A stretch of DNA of 64,000 nt from Natronomonas halophila (GCF_013391085.1 NZ_CP058334.1:2790001-2854000); one strand, 5' to 3'; numbered from the stretch's first letter, positions 1 through 8,241 are shown. Translations and numbers: made by a program. Notes: generated by a model from the letters alone, not told the origin.

Positions 1-204
1 GAAGTACTTCCGACGGCCGTCATCGACGGTCGATTCGACGAGACCGGCCTCTTCGAGCTTTCGCAGGTGGTCGATGACGGCTTTCGGACTGACCCCCAGG
101 TACTCGCTGATCTCCGTCACGTAGCAGGGCTTCCGCGCGAGCAGCCGCAGGATGCGCCTACGGTTCTCGTTGCCCAGCAAATCCAAGAGGGCAGCCGAAT
201 CCAT
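1..204 (-). CDS. ArsR-type winged-helix regulator, C-terminus outside window
   Basis: The reverse strand from the ATG at 204 reads MDSAALLDLLGNENRRRILR and stays open to the window edge, so only the first 68 residues are visible. The pattern (LLGNENRRRILRLL, then a recognition-helix region VSPKAVIDHLRKLEEAGLV, then a basic wing with DGRRKYF) is the usual ArsR/winged-helix DNA-binding domain of haloarchaeal one-component regulators. It starts 52 nt after the stop of the secreted protein gene on the same strand, so the two probably form an operon. The ligand and target genes cannot be told. Confidence 0.85.
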   Translation of the reverse strand, partial: MDSAALLDLLGNENRRRILRLLARKPCYVTEISEYLGVSPKAVIDHLRKLEEAGLVESTVDDGRRKYF

Positions 205-256
205 TAGCTACCTCTTCGGGTTGCGTACGAAAAAGCGTGACGCGAACTCGGCGAGA

Positions 257-1066
257 TTACCCGGTCGTCTCAGCGCCGTCTTCCCCGTCCGGCTGTGAGT
301 CATTCCCGGAGTCGCTTTCGCTCCCGTCCGGTCCCGGCTCATCACCATCGGCGGGGCCGTTTCCGCTACCTCGCTCGTCGGTGCTTCCGTTCTTCGGTTG
401 GTGGTCGGCCTCGCCGCGCTCGGCGGAGCCGTTACCCGGACGGTCGATACTCGCGTTTCCCGCCCGGTCGGGTCGTTCCTCGCTGGCGTTTCCGGCCGGC
501 GAGTCGACCGGCGGGCCGCCGACGCCGGGGCGGTCACCGGGTGGGCCCGCGAGGCTACGGGCGAGTTCGGCGACTTCACCGCCCGAGAGGTCCCGGGCGT
601 TCGTCCGGAGTTGCTCCAGTCGGGTCGTGTTGACGCCGGCGCTCGCCGCGACCGGCTCGGTTTCGTTGACGGATTCGGTCAGTTGGGTGGCGCCGACGGC
701 GACGCGGACCGCCAGCGCTCGGTCACGAACGTTGCCGGTGCTCCGGATGTCCGCCCGGCGTTCTTCGAGGCGCTGTTGGCGCTCCTCGAGCCGTTGGGTC
801 CGGTTCTCGATGAGTTGACGGCGCTCCTCGGGGTCTTCGGTGCGGCTCAGCGCCGCGTCGAACATCCCGTCGTCAACCTCGCCTTCGGCCTCCGCGGTGC
901 TGGCCTGCATGAACGAGGACACCTCCGCACCGACCGACGCGTTGCCGCTGGAGGCGTTCGCCCCGGTCTCGGTGGTGTGGGTATCGGCGACGGCACCGCC
1001 CATTGCGGCCACCGCGAGGACGGCGAGGGCAACGAGGAGCCCCGCCGCGACAGCATTGGTTCTCAT
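257..1066 (-). CDS. Secreted, low-complexity acidic protein (DUF7096-like)
   Basis: The 269-residue protein begins with a clear signal peptide: MRTNAV, then a hydrophobic stretch to about residue 26 with a likely cleavage after GGAVA. Residues 30-165 form a helical region with a charged coiled-coil segment rich in E, R and Q around 80-110. The last 90 residues are a disordered tail rich in G, N, S, P, D and E, typical of exported haloarchaeal proteins. It lies directly upstream of an ArsR-type regulator, an arrangement I remember for the DUF7096 family, but that assignment is from memory. Function unknown. The AT-rich stretch at 1067-1130 probably holds its promoter. Confidence 0.75.
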   Translation of the reverse strand: MRTNAVAAGLLVALAVLAVAAMGGAVADTHTTETGANASSGNASVGAEVSSFMQASTAEAEGEVDDGMFDAALSRTEDPEERRQLIENRTQRLEERQQRLEERRADIRSTGNVRDRALAVRVAVGATQLTESVNETEPVAASAGVNTTRLEQLRTNARDLSGGEVAELARSLAGPPGDRPGVGGPPVDSPAGNASEERPDRAGNASIDRPGNGSAERGEADHQPKNGSTDERGSGNGPADGDEPGPDGSESDSGNDSQPDGEDGAETTG

Positions 1067-1303
1067 TACCTGTTTCTGAGGGACGTATATCGTAAAAACC
1101 CGCCTTCTGTTCGGACCGTTTACCGCTACTCCGAAACGCCATTAAATCGTCCAATAGCGTTCATCGGGATAGCAATCGCGACGATAGCGGAATTCAGTCG
1201 AACGTGTCAGCTGATGTGAAACAGAGGTCGCTGTTTGCCCGACGGCATAAGGGCTTCCGCGCAACGCTTATGTGTGGTAACCAATGACATGGTACTAGCG
1301 GCA

Positions 1304-1648
1304 ATGTTCGAACCGTTCTCAAGCGGCTACTACCTCGGTCGGCTCTACGTCGAGCCATACGAGGGCGACCGCGCGGTCATGCATCGCGCGGAACACGAGC
1401 AGGTCAACGAACAGTTGTACGACGGGCAAGGCGACCCGCTCGTCATGAAAATCGGGTCGGCACACGTCCCCGTCCACGGCGCCGAGGACGTCCCGGGTCG
1501 GACCATCGGCCTCCCCGAATCGGCCCTCGCGGCCACAGGCGTCGACAACCCGCCGACGCTCCGGGAGGTCCTCTTGGCGAAAGCCGACCGCGCCGCCCAA
1601 CTGCTCGGGGTCGACCCGGGGACGGACGACGGTCCCGCGGGCTTTTAG
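1304..1648 (+). CDS. Small conserved haloarchaeal protein (DUF5802-like)
   Basis: An upstream start at 1235 is possible, but I chose ATG 1304 because the protein then begins MFEPFSSGYYLGRLYVEP, the conserved beginning of this family as I recall it, giving 114 residues. The upstream segment contains the promoter-like AT content instead. The protein has no membrane segment or known catalytic motif. Conserved-looking parts are the YYLGRLYVEP beginning, the central PLVMKIGSAHVPVHG strand region, and the PPTLREVLLAKADRAAQLL helix near the end. It sits 24 nt before the Vms1-like gene and may be co-transcribed. Function unknown. Confidence 0.75.
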   Translation: MFEPFSSGYYLGRLYVEPYEGDRAVMHRAEHEQVNEQLYDGQGDPLVMKIGSAHVPVHGAEDVPGRTIGLPESALAATGVDNPPTLREVLLAKADRAAQLLGVDPGTDDGPAGF

Positions 1649-1672
1649 GCGCCTCCCTTCGTCGGTCCGGCG

Positions 1673-2551
1673 ATGCTCGACGACCTCCTCGGCCGGACGA
1701 AACTGAAAGAGCGAATTGCGGAACTCGAAGACGAGGTCGACAGCCTCCAGGCGCAACTGGAGGCCGAAAACGAGCGCCGTTCGGCGGCCGTCAGCGCCAA
1801 ACAGGAGGCCGAAGAGCGCGTCAACCGCCTCGAAGACCGCATTGCCGACCTCGAAGGCCGAGTCGACGCCGACACCGAGGAGGCCGCCGTCGGCTTCCGC
1901 CATCAATCGTCGGTCCGCGGCGCCCGCCTCGATGCCGTCCTCTCGCGACTCGACTCGTTCTACGGCGAGCCCGAAAGCGTCCTGACGGCCTACGTCGACG
2001 GGGACCTCCCGGAGGACGTCCGGGAGACCCTTGGAGACCACGCGCCGCTGGTTTCCCGGGCCGAACCCTGTCTCGTCTGTGCCGACGACGCCGGCCTGCT
2101 GGCGGTCGCCCTCCGGCCACCCATCGCACCCGACCCGTTCGTGACGTGGGAGGATTCCCCGCATATCGACCACACCTGGTTCCGTCCGAGCGGCCGCTAC
2201 GCGCTCGCATTGGTCCGCTCGGACGTCTTCGCGGTCGGCATCTACGAGGGCACCGACCGCGTCGACTACGAGGGCTTCTCCAGCAACGTCAAAAGCGACC
2301 ATTCGAAGGGCGGCTTCTCCCAGTCCCGCTTCGAGCGCATCCGCGACGAGCAAATCGCCGACCACGTCGAGAAATGTCAGGCGGCGCTGGCCGACGTGGA
2401 GGCCGACCGCACCTTCGTCGTCGGCGACCGCCGACTCATCGATGAGTTCGACGCCGACGCGACGGCGGCCGTCGACGCCACCGGCAAGCCCGAGGAGGCC
2501 CTCGACGACGCCTACGAGGACTTCTGGTCGGTCCCCGTCTACGGGCTTTAA
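1673..2551 (+). CDS. Vms1/Ankzf1-type peptidyl-tRNA hydrolase (archaeal)
   Basis: This 292-residue protein has an N-terminal coiled coil (about residues 8-65, repeating E/L/R heptads) followed by an eRF1-like domain. The loop KGGFSQSRFERIRDEQ near residue 205 matches the glutamine-bearing catalytic loop of Vms1 and related release factors, which cut peptidyl-tRNA on stalled ribosomes. Later segments (VVGDRRLIDEF) fit the rest of that domain. Such proteins act in ribosome rescue in the cytoplasm. The family call rests on this motif and the coiled coil; hydrolase activity is inferred. It follows the DUF5802-like gene by 24 nt. Confidence 0.8.
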   Translation: MLDDLLGRTKLKERIAELEDEVDSLQAQLEAENERRSAAVSAKQEAEERVNRLEDRIADLEGRVDADTEEAAVGFRHQSSVRGARLDAVLSRLDSFYGEPESVLTAYVDGDLPEDVRETLGDHAPLVSRAEPCLVCADDAGLLAVALRPPIAPDPFVTWEDSPHIDHTWFRPSGRYALALVRSDVFAVGIYEGTDRVDYEGFSSNVKSDHSKGGFSQSRFERIRDEQIADHVEKCQAALADVEADRTFVVGDRRLIDEFDADATAAVDATGKPEEALDDAYEDFWSVPVYGL

Positions 2552-2625
2552 TCGGTGGTTAGGCGGTTCCTTCGACTCGGAGATACGTATTTACTGCTGG
2601 GAATCAAGACACGAGACGACCGAAC

Positions 2626-3417
2626 ATGGGTGATTCCCTCGAATACACGGAAGCGGAAGCCAAACAGGAGGAGGCCACCTACCGGACGCCCTCGATGGGT
2701 TCCCGTCGCCGTCTCGTCAGGGACCGACTCGACCTCCGTGCGGGCGAGGACGTGCTCTCGCTGGGCTGTGGTCCGGGCTTCGAGCCGGCCGAACTCGCCG
2801 AAGCCGTCGGACCCGAAGGCCACGTTCACGCTATCGACCGAAGCGAGGCGATGCTCGCGCTTGCGAAGCGCCGCTGTGGGGGAAATCCACGGGTCACGCT
2901 GACTGAAGCCGACGTGACCGATGTCCCCCTCAGCGACGAATCCGTCGATGCGGCGACGGCCGTGCAGGTCTACGCATACGTCGATGCCCTCGATACGGCG
3001 CTTGCGGAACTCCACCGAGTATTGCGTCCCGGCGGTCGTGCCGTGGTCTACGACACCGATTTCGATTCCCTCGTGTGGCATTCATCCGATAGCGAGCGAA
3101 CCGAACGCGTTCTCACCGCGTTCGACGACCATTGTCCGAGGCCGCATCTCGGCTCCCGCCTCGGGCCGCGTCTCCGCGATGCGGGACTGACAGTCGAGCG
3201 AGTCGAACCGAACTCGATTCTCAACACGCGACTCGACGAAGACACGTTCAGCTATCATCTCATGGCGGCGATTCGAGACTACGTCGTCGACCGCGACCTG
3301 ATTGCTGTCGACGAAGCCGATGCGTGGGTCGAAGACCTCCGTCGAATCGAGGAGCGTGGCGAGACGTTCTTCAGTCTCACACAGTACCTCTACGTGGTTC
3401 GTAAGGCCGACGATTGA
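2626..3417 (+). CDS. Class I SAM-dependent methyltransferase
   Basis: The 263-residue protein shows the Rossmann methyltransferase motifs in order: motif I VLSLGCGPGFE (about residues 44-54), the acidic end of strand 2 (HAIDRSEAML), motif II/III EADVTDVPLSDESVDAA, and LHRVLRPGGRAVVYD. The C-terminal half (about 170-263) is an extra helical region that probably binds the substrate. The layout is like UbiE/arsenite-type or small-molecule methyltransferases, but the substrate cannot be told from sequence. A TATA-like stretch lies near 2585-2592 (ATACGTATTTA), about 30-40 nt before the start, so it probably has its own promoter. Confidence 0.88.
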   Translation: MGDSLEYTEAEAKQEEATYRTPSMGSRRRLVRDRLDLRAGEDVLSLGCGPGFEPAELAEAVGPEGHVHAIDRSEAMLALAKRRCGGNPRVTLTEADVTDVPLSDESVDAATAVQVYAYVDALDTALAELHRVLRPGGRAVVYDTDFDSLVWHSSDSERTERVLTAFDDHCPRPHLGSRLGPRLRDAGLTVERVEPNSILNTRLDEDTFSYHLMAAIRDYVVDRDLIAVDEADAWVEDLRRIEERGETFFSLTQYLYVVRKADD

Positions 3418-3490
3418 TGTACGTATAATGGGTTGGAACGCCTGTGCTCCCCGGGCTTATTACCGTTCGATGAACATCGGAGCCTATCGA

Positions 3491-3538
3491 ATGAGCGAGC
3501 ACGAACAGGTGACGACGGGGGTGACCGACGGATGGTAA
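3491..3538 (+). CDS. Possible 15-codon upstream ORF before the GNAT gene
   Basis: A 15-codon reading frame (MSEHEQVTTGVTDGW, stop) starts 30 nt after a TATA-like box (GCTTATTACC near 3458), the spacing expected for a leaderless start. Its stop overlaps the first codons of the acetyltransferase, whose ATG at 3532 is in another frame. It could be a leader peptide that couples translation to the downstream gene, or chance. No database support is available here. Confidence 0.3.
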   Translation: MSEHEQVTTGVTDGW

Positions 3539-3996
3539 GGATACGGGAGGCGACTGTCACCGACGCCGAGCCACTCGCGGCCGTCTATCGGAGCGCCTAC
3601 CGGGAGAATCGGGAACTCGGGTTCCCGGCAAAGGCCGAATCCGCCACTGCCGACCGGGTTTCGGGGTGGATCCGTGACCAGCGCGTCTTCGTTGCCGAAC
3701 GCGACGGAGCCATCGTCGGTGGTGTCCGCGTCGAACCGACGGCTCCCGAGCGGCTGAAAGTCAGTCGTTTCGGCGTCGATGAGACGCACAAGGGCGAGGG
3801 AATCGGGACCACGCTACTCCAACACGTCGAAGACTGGGCCCGGGCGGAAGGCTATTCGACGGTGTGGCTCACGACGCCCGGCGAGCATCCGTCACTTCCG
3901 GGATTCTACCGGGACCGGGGATACGAGAAGACGGGTGATTACCCCCTCGACCACCGGGACTACGACGAAATCGTCATGGAAAAACGCGTGCGGTAG
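3532..3996 (+). CDS. GNAT family N-acetyltransferase
   Basis: Starting at ATG 3532 the protein is 154 residues and begins directly with the GNAT first strand (MVRIREATVTDAEPLAAVY), so the longer upstream frame is not needed. The acetyl-CoA loop is visible as VDETHKGEGIGTTLLQHVE (pattern R/Q-x-x-G-x-G/A, here HKGEGIGT). The tail has the typical PGFYRDRGYEKTGDYPL strand. Members acetylate amines on proteins, small molecules or antibiotics; the substrate here is unknown. Transcription may begin upstream at the short ORF 3491-3538. Confidence 0.88.
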   Translation: MVRIREATVTDAEPLAAVYRSAYRENRELGFPAKAESATADRVSGWIRDQRVFVAERDGAIVGGVRVEPTAPERLKVSRFGVDETHKGEGIGTTLLQHVEDWARAEGYSTVWLTTPGEHPSLPGFYRDRGYEKTGDYPLDHRDYDEIVMEKRVR

Positions 3997-4069
3997 GTGG
4001 GGCCTCGAAGGGAACCGAACACCGGCCGGACTGGATGCGTTTATACCCACGGGACGCTTCGGCCGAGGT

Positions 4070-5083
4070 ATGCGCGTTGCGATTCTCGCTCACGAGCAGT
4101 TTCCCGACCGGGCGAAGACGGCCGTTGGTGTCCTCCGATACGGCAACCAGGACGTCGTTGCCGTCCTCGACCGTGACAACGTCGGCACGACCGTCGGCGA
4201 CCACCTCTCCGATATCGACTCCGATACTCCCGTCGTCGAGAGCGTCCACGACGCTCCCGACTTCGATGCGCTCATCATCGGCATCGCACCCATCGGCGGC
4301 GGCTTCGACGAGTCGTGGCGACCGGACGTCACCGAGGCCATCGAGCGCGGCGCGGACGTAATCGCGGGGCTGCATTACTTCCTCGAAGACGACGAGGAGT
4401 TCGCCCGACTCGCCGACGAGAACGGGACCGACCTCTGGGACGTCCGCAAACCGCCCGAGGACCTGACGGTCGCCGATGGCGTCGCTCGCGACCTCGATGC
4501 GGAAATCGTCCTGACGGTCGGCACCGACTGCTCGACCGGCAAGATGACGACGACGCTGGAACTCGTCGAAGCGGCCCGCGATGCCGGCCTCGATGCCGGG
4601 TTCGTCCCGACCGGCCAGACGGGCATTATGATCGACGACTGGGGCATTCCCATCGACCGCACAATCAGCGACTTCACGAACGGTGCCGTCGAGCGGATGC
4701 TCGTCGAGAAGGCCGACGAGCACGACTACCTCTTCGTCGAGGGGCAGGGCTCTATCATCCATCCCGCCTACTCTGCGGTCACCTGCGGCATCCTCCACGG
4801 GTCGATGCCCGACCACCTCGTGCTCTGCCACGAGGCCGGCCGCGAGGCGATTCACGGCTACGAGGCCTTCGACATCCCGGACCCCGGCGAGGTGGCGGAC
4901 CTCTATCTCGACCTCGCGGAGAACGTCGCGCCGACCGACGTCCTCGGCGGCGCGCTGAACACCTCGCACCTGAACGAAACCGAGGCGGGACAGGCGCTGG
5001 CCGACTACGAGGAATCCATCGGCGCGCCCGCGGTCGACCCGGTCCGAAACGACGCCGCGGCGCTTATCGACCAGCTAGAATGA
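4070..5083 (+). CDS. dgcN: DUF1611 protein, probable D-glutamate N-acetyltransferase (DgcN)
   Basis: From ATG 4070 the protein has 337 residues: an N-terminal Rossmann-like domain (MRVAILAHEQFPDRAKTAVG) and a C-terminal P-loop-like domain with TVGTDCSTGKMTTTLELVEAA (about residues 148-167) and VEGQGSIIHPAYS, both typical of DUF1611. The TTTATACC box at 4040-4047 fits a leaderless start. The family was reported to include DgcN, which acetylates D-glutamate, acting with the epimerase DgcA in marine Proteobacteria and haloarchaea. Here the next gene is exactly such an epimerase, overlapping by four bases (ATGA), which supports the call. Activity itself is inferred from this pairing. Confidence 0.85.
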   Translation: MRVAILAHEQFPDRAKTAVGVLRYGNQDVVAVLDRDNVGTTVGDHLSDIDSDTPVVESVHDAPDFDALIIGIAPIGGGFDESWRPDVTEAIERGADVIAGLHYFLEDDEEFARLADENGTDLWDVRKPPEDLTVADGVARDLDAEIVLTVGTDCSTGKMTTTLELVEAARDAGLDAGFVPTGQTGIMIDDWGIPIDRTISDFTNGAVERMLVEKADEHDYLFVEGQGSIIHPAYSAVTCGILHGSMPDHLVLCHEAGREAIHGYEAFDIPDPGEVADLYLDLAENVAPTDVLGGALNTSHLNETEAGQALADYEESIGAPAVDPVRNDAAALIDQLE

Positions 5084-6114
5084 ACGCCAGTTTCGACACC
5101 GTCGAACTGACCCTCGACGTCCCCTTTACCATCGCGCGCGGGACGACGGCCACGACGGAGAACGTCGTCGTCGCTATCGATCACGACGGCGAGACGGGTT
5201 ACGGCGCGGCCGCCCCCTCCCGCCACTACGGCGAGACGACGGCTACCGTCGAGGCGCTGCTGCCCGAGTTGTTCGAGGTCGTCGAGAACGCCGAATCACC
5301 GCACGCACGCCGGGCGATTCACGACGGGATGCTGACGGTCGCTCGCGAGAACCCCGCCGCCCGCGCGGCCGTCGACATCGCGCTGTGGGACCTCGCCGGC
5401 AAGTTGCTCGACCAACCCGTCTATCGCCTGCTCGGCCTCGGTGACGACCCCGAGGCGCGCCCGCCGACCTCCTTTACCATCGGACTCGACGAGACAGCGG
5501 CGATGAAACGCCGCGCCCGCGAGGCCGCCCGGGGCGGCTACCCGGTCCTGAAGGTGAAACTCGGGACCGACCGCGACCTGCGCATCATCGAGGCGATTCG
5601 CGCTGTCGCGCCCGACGTCGACATTCGGGTCGACGCCAACGAGGCGTGGACGCCGAAGGAGGCCGTCCGGAAGTGTCGAAAACTGGCCGACTACGACGTC
5701 GAGTTCGTCGAACAGCCGGTCCCAGCCGAGAACCCGGAGGGCCTGCGACACGTCTACGAGCGGTCGCCGCTACCCATCGCGGCCGACGAGTCCTGCAAGA
5801 CCGCCGACGACGTGCCCGCTATCGCCGACCGCTGTGACATCGCGAACCTGAAACTCATAAAGACCGGCGGCATCACGCCCGCCCTCGATTTGATTCACGC
5901 GGCGCGCGCACACGGGCTGGAGGTCATGTGCGGCTGTATGCTGGAGACGAACGCCGCCATCGCCGGCGGTGCCCACCTGCTTCCCCTGCTGGATTACGCC
6001 GACCTCGACGGGTCGCTCCTGCTGGAGGCCGACCCCTACGGCGGCGTTCCCATCTCGCAGGGCCGCTTCGACCTCGGCACGGTCGAGTCTGGAACCGGCG
6101 CGCTGCCTCGGTAA
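5080..6114 (+). CDS. dgcA: Enolase-superfamily epimerase/racemase (DgcA-like, AE epimerase family)
   Basis: The 344-residue protein has the muconate-lactonizing subgroup architecture: a capping domain (1-115) and a TIM barrel. Catalytic features are the lysine motif VLKVKLGT (KxK, about residue 158), metal-binding VDANEAW, VEFVEQPVP, and AADESC (Asp, Glu, Asp), and the second catalytic lysine in NLKLIKTGG. The late motif MCGCMLETN is typical of dipeptide epimerases. In the DgcN-DgcA pathway this enzyme would convert N-acetyl-D-glutamate to the L form; a dipeptide epimerase role is the alternative. Its start overlaps the stop of dgcN, so the two are translationally coupled. Confidence 0.88.
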   Translation: MNASFDTVELTLDVPFTIARGTTATTENVVVAIDHDGETGYGAAAPSRHYGETTATVEALLPELFEVVENAESPHARRAIHDGMLTVARENPAARAAVDIALWDLAGKLLDQPVYRLLGLGDDPEARPPTSFTIGLDETAAMKRRAREAARGGYPVLKVKLGTDRDLRIIEAIRAVAPDVDIRVDANEAWTPKEAVRKCRKLADYDVEFVEQPVPAENPEGLRHVYERSPLPIAADESCKTADDVPAIADRCDIANLKLIKTGGITPALDLIHAARAHGLEVMCGCMLETNAAIAGGAHLLPLLDYADLDGSLLLEADPYGGVPISQGRFDLGTVESGTGALPR

Positions 6115-6150
6115 TCGGCCGTCAGCCGACCCCCTTCTCGCGCTGCCGTC

Positions 6151-6159
6151 GTATTTAAG
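6151..6159 (+). promoter_or_regulatory. TATA-like box for the RuvC-like gene
   Basis: GTATTTAAG lies about 26-34 nt before the GTG start at 6185, the spacing that places transcription initiation at or next to the start codon (leaderless mRNA, common in haloarchaea). Confidence 0.55.
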
Positions 6160-6184
6160 CAGGCATCGTCCGAACCCCGAGATA

Positions 6185-6910
6185 GTGATAGTCGTCGCGA
6201 CGGAGAACTTCGAGGTTTATCACGGCGTGGTCGACGAGCTGCGGGACCGCGGCGTCCGGTTTACGACCGTCGAACCCGGCGACCCACTGCCCGAGGGCGC
6301 CCGCGTCGCCGTCGTCGGTCCCGAGGACGAACACCCGACTATCGAGACGGTCCGTGCGGACCCGGAGAACCCGCGTCGGGCCGTCGACGAGGCCCTCGCA
6401 ATTCTCCGCGGCGAGGACGGACGCACCATCGTCGGCATCGACCCCGGAGACAGACCCGGAATCGCGGTGCTGTCCGGCGATACCGTCGTCGCGGCGTTTC
6501 AGGTGCCGGCCGACGAGACCGCCGAGGTCGTCGCCCGGGAAACCGAGGACGCGGGCGACCCGCTGGTCCGCATCGGCGACGGCGCGCGCCTCGAGGGCGC
6601 CAAAATCATCGAGGCTATCGAGGACGTCCCGGTCGAACTGGTCGACGAAACCGGGACCACGCCGTATCTCGGCACCGGCGCTCGGGGGATGGGCGACGTC
6701 CTCGCGGCGGTCAACATCGCCCGGCTGGAGGGCGAGGTAGTACAGGAACGGGATATCGAGCCGACGCCCGGCGAAATCCAGCGCATCAAGGACCGCTCCC
6801 GCCGCGAGAGCGAGGCCGAACGCACCATCAGCGAACGGCTCGCGCGCAAGGTCGCGACCGGGGAGTTGCGTATGGACGAAGCGCTGGCGAAACACCGCGG
6901 TGACGAGTAG
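6185..6910 (+). CDS. RNase H-fold (RuvC/YqgF-like) protein with helical tail
   Basis: I chose the GTG at 6185, just after a leaderless-type promoter; this gives 241 residues. Residues 1-75 form a small N-terminal domain. From about residue 82 comes a RuvC-like core: TIVGIDPGDRPGIAVLSG (first acidic Asp near 86), then VELVDETGTTPYL (the place of the YqgF D-E-R-x-T-T motif), then GMGDVLAAVNIA (third acidic residue). All three acidic positions are present, so nuclease activity is possible. The last 60 residues are charged and helical. The protein may act on DNA or RNA junctions; this is inference. It has no functional neighbour, and converges on the CBS gene. Confidence 0.65.
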   Translation: MIVVATENFEVYHGVVDELRDRGVRFTTVEPGDPLPEGARVAVVGPEDEHPTIETVRADPENPRRAVDEALAILRGEDGRTIVGIDPGDRPGIAVLSGDTVVAAFQVPADETAEVVARETEDAGDPLVRIGDGARLEGAKIIEAIEDVPVELVDETGTTPYLGTGARGMGDVLAAVNIARLEGEVVQERDIEPTPGEIQRIKDRSRRESEAERTISERLARKVATGELRMDEALAKHRGDE

Positions 6911-6920
6911 TCGCGGTCAC

Positions 6921-6960
6921 GAAAAAGAAAACGGGAAACGCGTCTCGGTCCGGTTTTTTG
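6921..6960. terminator. Bidirectional T-tract terminator region
   Basis: Between two convergent genes there is an A-rich run (GAAAAAGAAAA, T-rich on the reverse strand) near 6921-6931 and a run of six T near 6954-6959. T-tracts end archaeal transcription, so each run could stop one of the two transcripts. Confidence 0.5.
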
Positions 6961-6992
6961 GTCGATTGGCGCGATGAACGCGCGGTCCTCGC

Positions 6993-8138
6993 TTAGAGTT
7001 CGCCCAGTTTGCGGAGGAGTTGGCCCTCGTATTCCTCGTCGGCGCGGGTGCCTTTGAGTTCGAGGACGTTCCGCTCCAGTTTGTCGAGGGCGACGTGGAA
7101 GGCCGTTTCCGCGCCGTAGCCCTCGCCCGTTCCGGGGGCCTGTCCGCGGTTGGTCCGGAGGCGAATCTGACACTGGATGAGCGGGGTCCCACGGAGCCGT
7201 TCCTTGTGCTCGTGGAACCGGACGTGGGCGTGCTGGACCTGCATGTCCTGGTACTTGTCGGTCACCTCGGTGATGGCGTCGGTGATGTCCGACCGCGAGA
7301 GGGTGTCCAGGAGGTTGATGTTCGTAATCTGGACGTCCATGCTCTCCTTTTCCGTGTAGGTGAGCGCCCGCAGCACGTCCGTCTTCGTGACGATGCCGGC
7401 GATGACTTCGTCGTTGTCATCGGGCGTGACGACCAGGCCGGCGTAGTCGTTCTCCAGCATCCGTTCGACGGCATTCCGAACCGTCGCATCCCGGGTAATC
7501 GTCGAGACGGGGCTGTTCATCAGGTCGTAGACCGGCAGGTCGAGCATCCGGTCGGTGTCGCCCGAGCGGTCGCCGGAGTGTTGCCGCTCCATCGTCCGGA
7601 CGGCGAAGTCGGCGATGTCGTGGGTCGTAATCATCCCCGTCAGTTTGCCGTTCTCGTTGACGACGGGCAACCGCGAGATGCCGTGTTCGCGGAGGTAGTT
7701 GATGGCCTTTCCGAGGTTGTCGTCCTCGGTGAGGGTCACCACGTCGCCGGTGAAAATCTGGTCGACGGTCAAGACTTCGAGGTTGTCGAGGACGGCTTCC
7801 AGAATGGCGTCCTCGGTGATGATGCCCCACAGTTTGCCGCCCTCGAAGACGGGCGCGACTTTCGTGTTGCCCTCGACGAGCATGCGCGCGACGTCACGGA
7901 CGTCTTCGTCCCGCTCGACCTGCGGGATGTTGCGACGGACCATCACGCTCGCCTTGGCGTCGTCCTCGATGTGGGACTGCAGGAGCTGACGCTCGGTGAT
8001 GATGCCCTCGTAGTCACCGTCGTCGGTTACGATAATCCCCTTCGAGTTCTCGCGCTCGAAAGCCGAGCGGACCTTGCCGAGACGGTCGTCGACGTCCACC
8101 TCGATAAACTCCTCGGTGGAAATATCTGCAATATTCAT
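6993..8138 (-). CDS. Four-CBS-domain protein with HPF/RaiA-like C-terminal domain
   Basis: The 381-residue protein has four CBS motifs: about 1-58 (KGIIVTDDGDYEGIITERQL), 62-120 (VAPVFEGGKLWGIITEDAIL), 125-185 (ISRLPVVNENGKLTGMITTHDI) and 205-270 (AGLVVTPDD, GIVTKTDVLRAL). Tandem CBS pairs bind adenine nucleotides. Residues about 280-381 look like a ribosome-hibernation (HPF/RaiA) domain: INLLDTLSRSDITDAITEV, a basic strand HVRFHEHKERLR, and YGAETAFHVALDKLERNVLE, close to the last helix of HPF. The likely role is nucleotide-sensing ribosome inactivation; archaeal CBS-linked hibernation factors have been described, but this match is from motifs only. Transcribed alone, divergent from the lycopene cyclase gene. 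Confidence 0.8.
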   Translation of the reverse strand: MNIADISTEEFIEVDVDDRLGKVRSAFERENSKGIIVTDDGDYEGIITERQLLQSHIEDDAKASVMVRRNIPQVERDEDVRDVARMLVEGNTKVAPVFEGGKLWGIITEDAILEAVLDNLEVLTVDQIFTGDVVTLTEDDNLGKAINYLREHGISRLPVVNENGKLTGMITTHDIADFAVRTMERQHSGDRSGDTDRMLDLPVYDLMNSPVSTITRDATVRNAVERMLENDYAGLVVTPDDNDEVIAGIVTKTDVLRALTYTEKESMDVQITNINLLDTLSRSDITDAITEVTDKYQDMQVQHAHVRFHEHKERLRGTPLIQCQIRLRTNRGQAPGTGEGYGAETAFHVALDKLERNVLELKGTRADEEYEGQLLRKLGEL

Positions 8139-8241
8139 CTCTCCCGTTTGACTTCTCCTCGATGGCTCTTCAAAGTACCCCCCAACAAACTAGCCAGCCC
8201 TCCCCTGTAGGCCTATTAGGCGCCGGCCCGACAGGGGGCGT

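Noticed and set aside
257-1066. Forward frames (237-1219) as genes instead of the reverse secreted protein
   Set aside because: The reverse frame has a clean signal peptide and acidic composition, while the forward frames are Arg/Ser/Pro-rich shadows.
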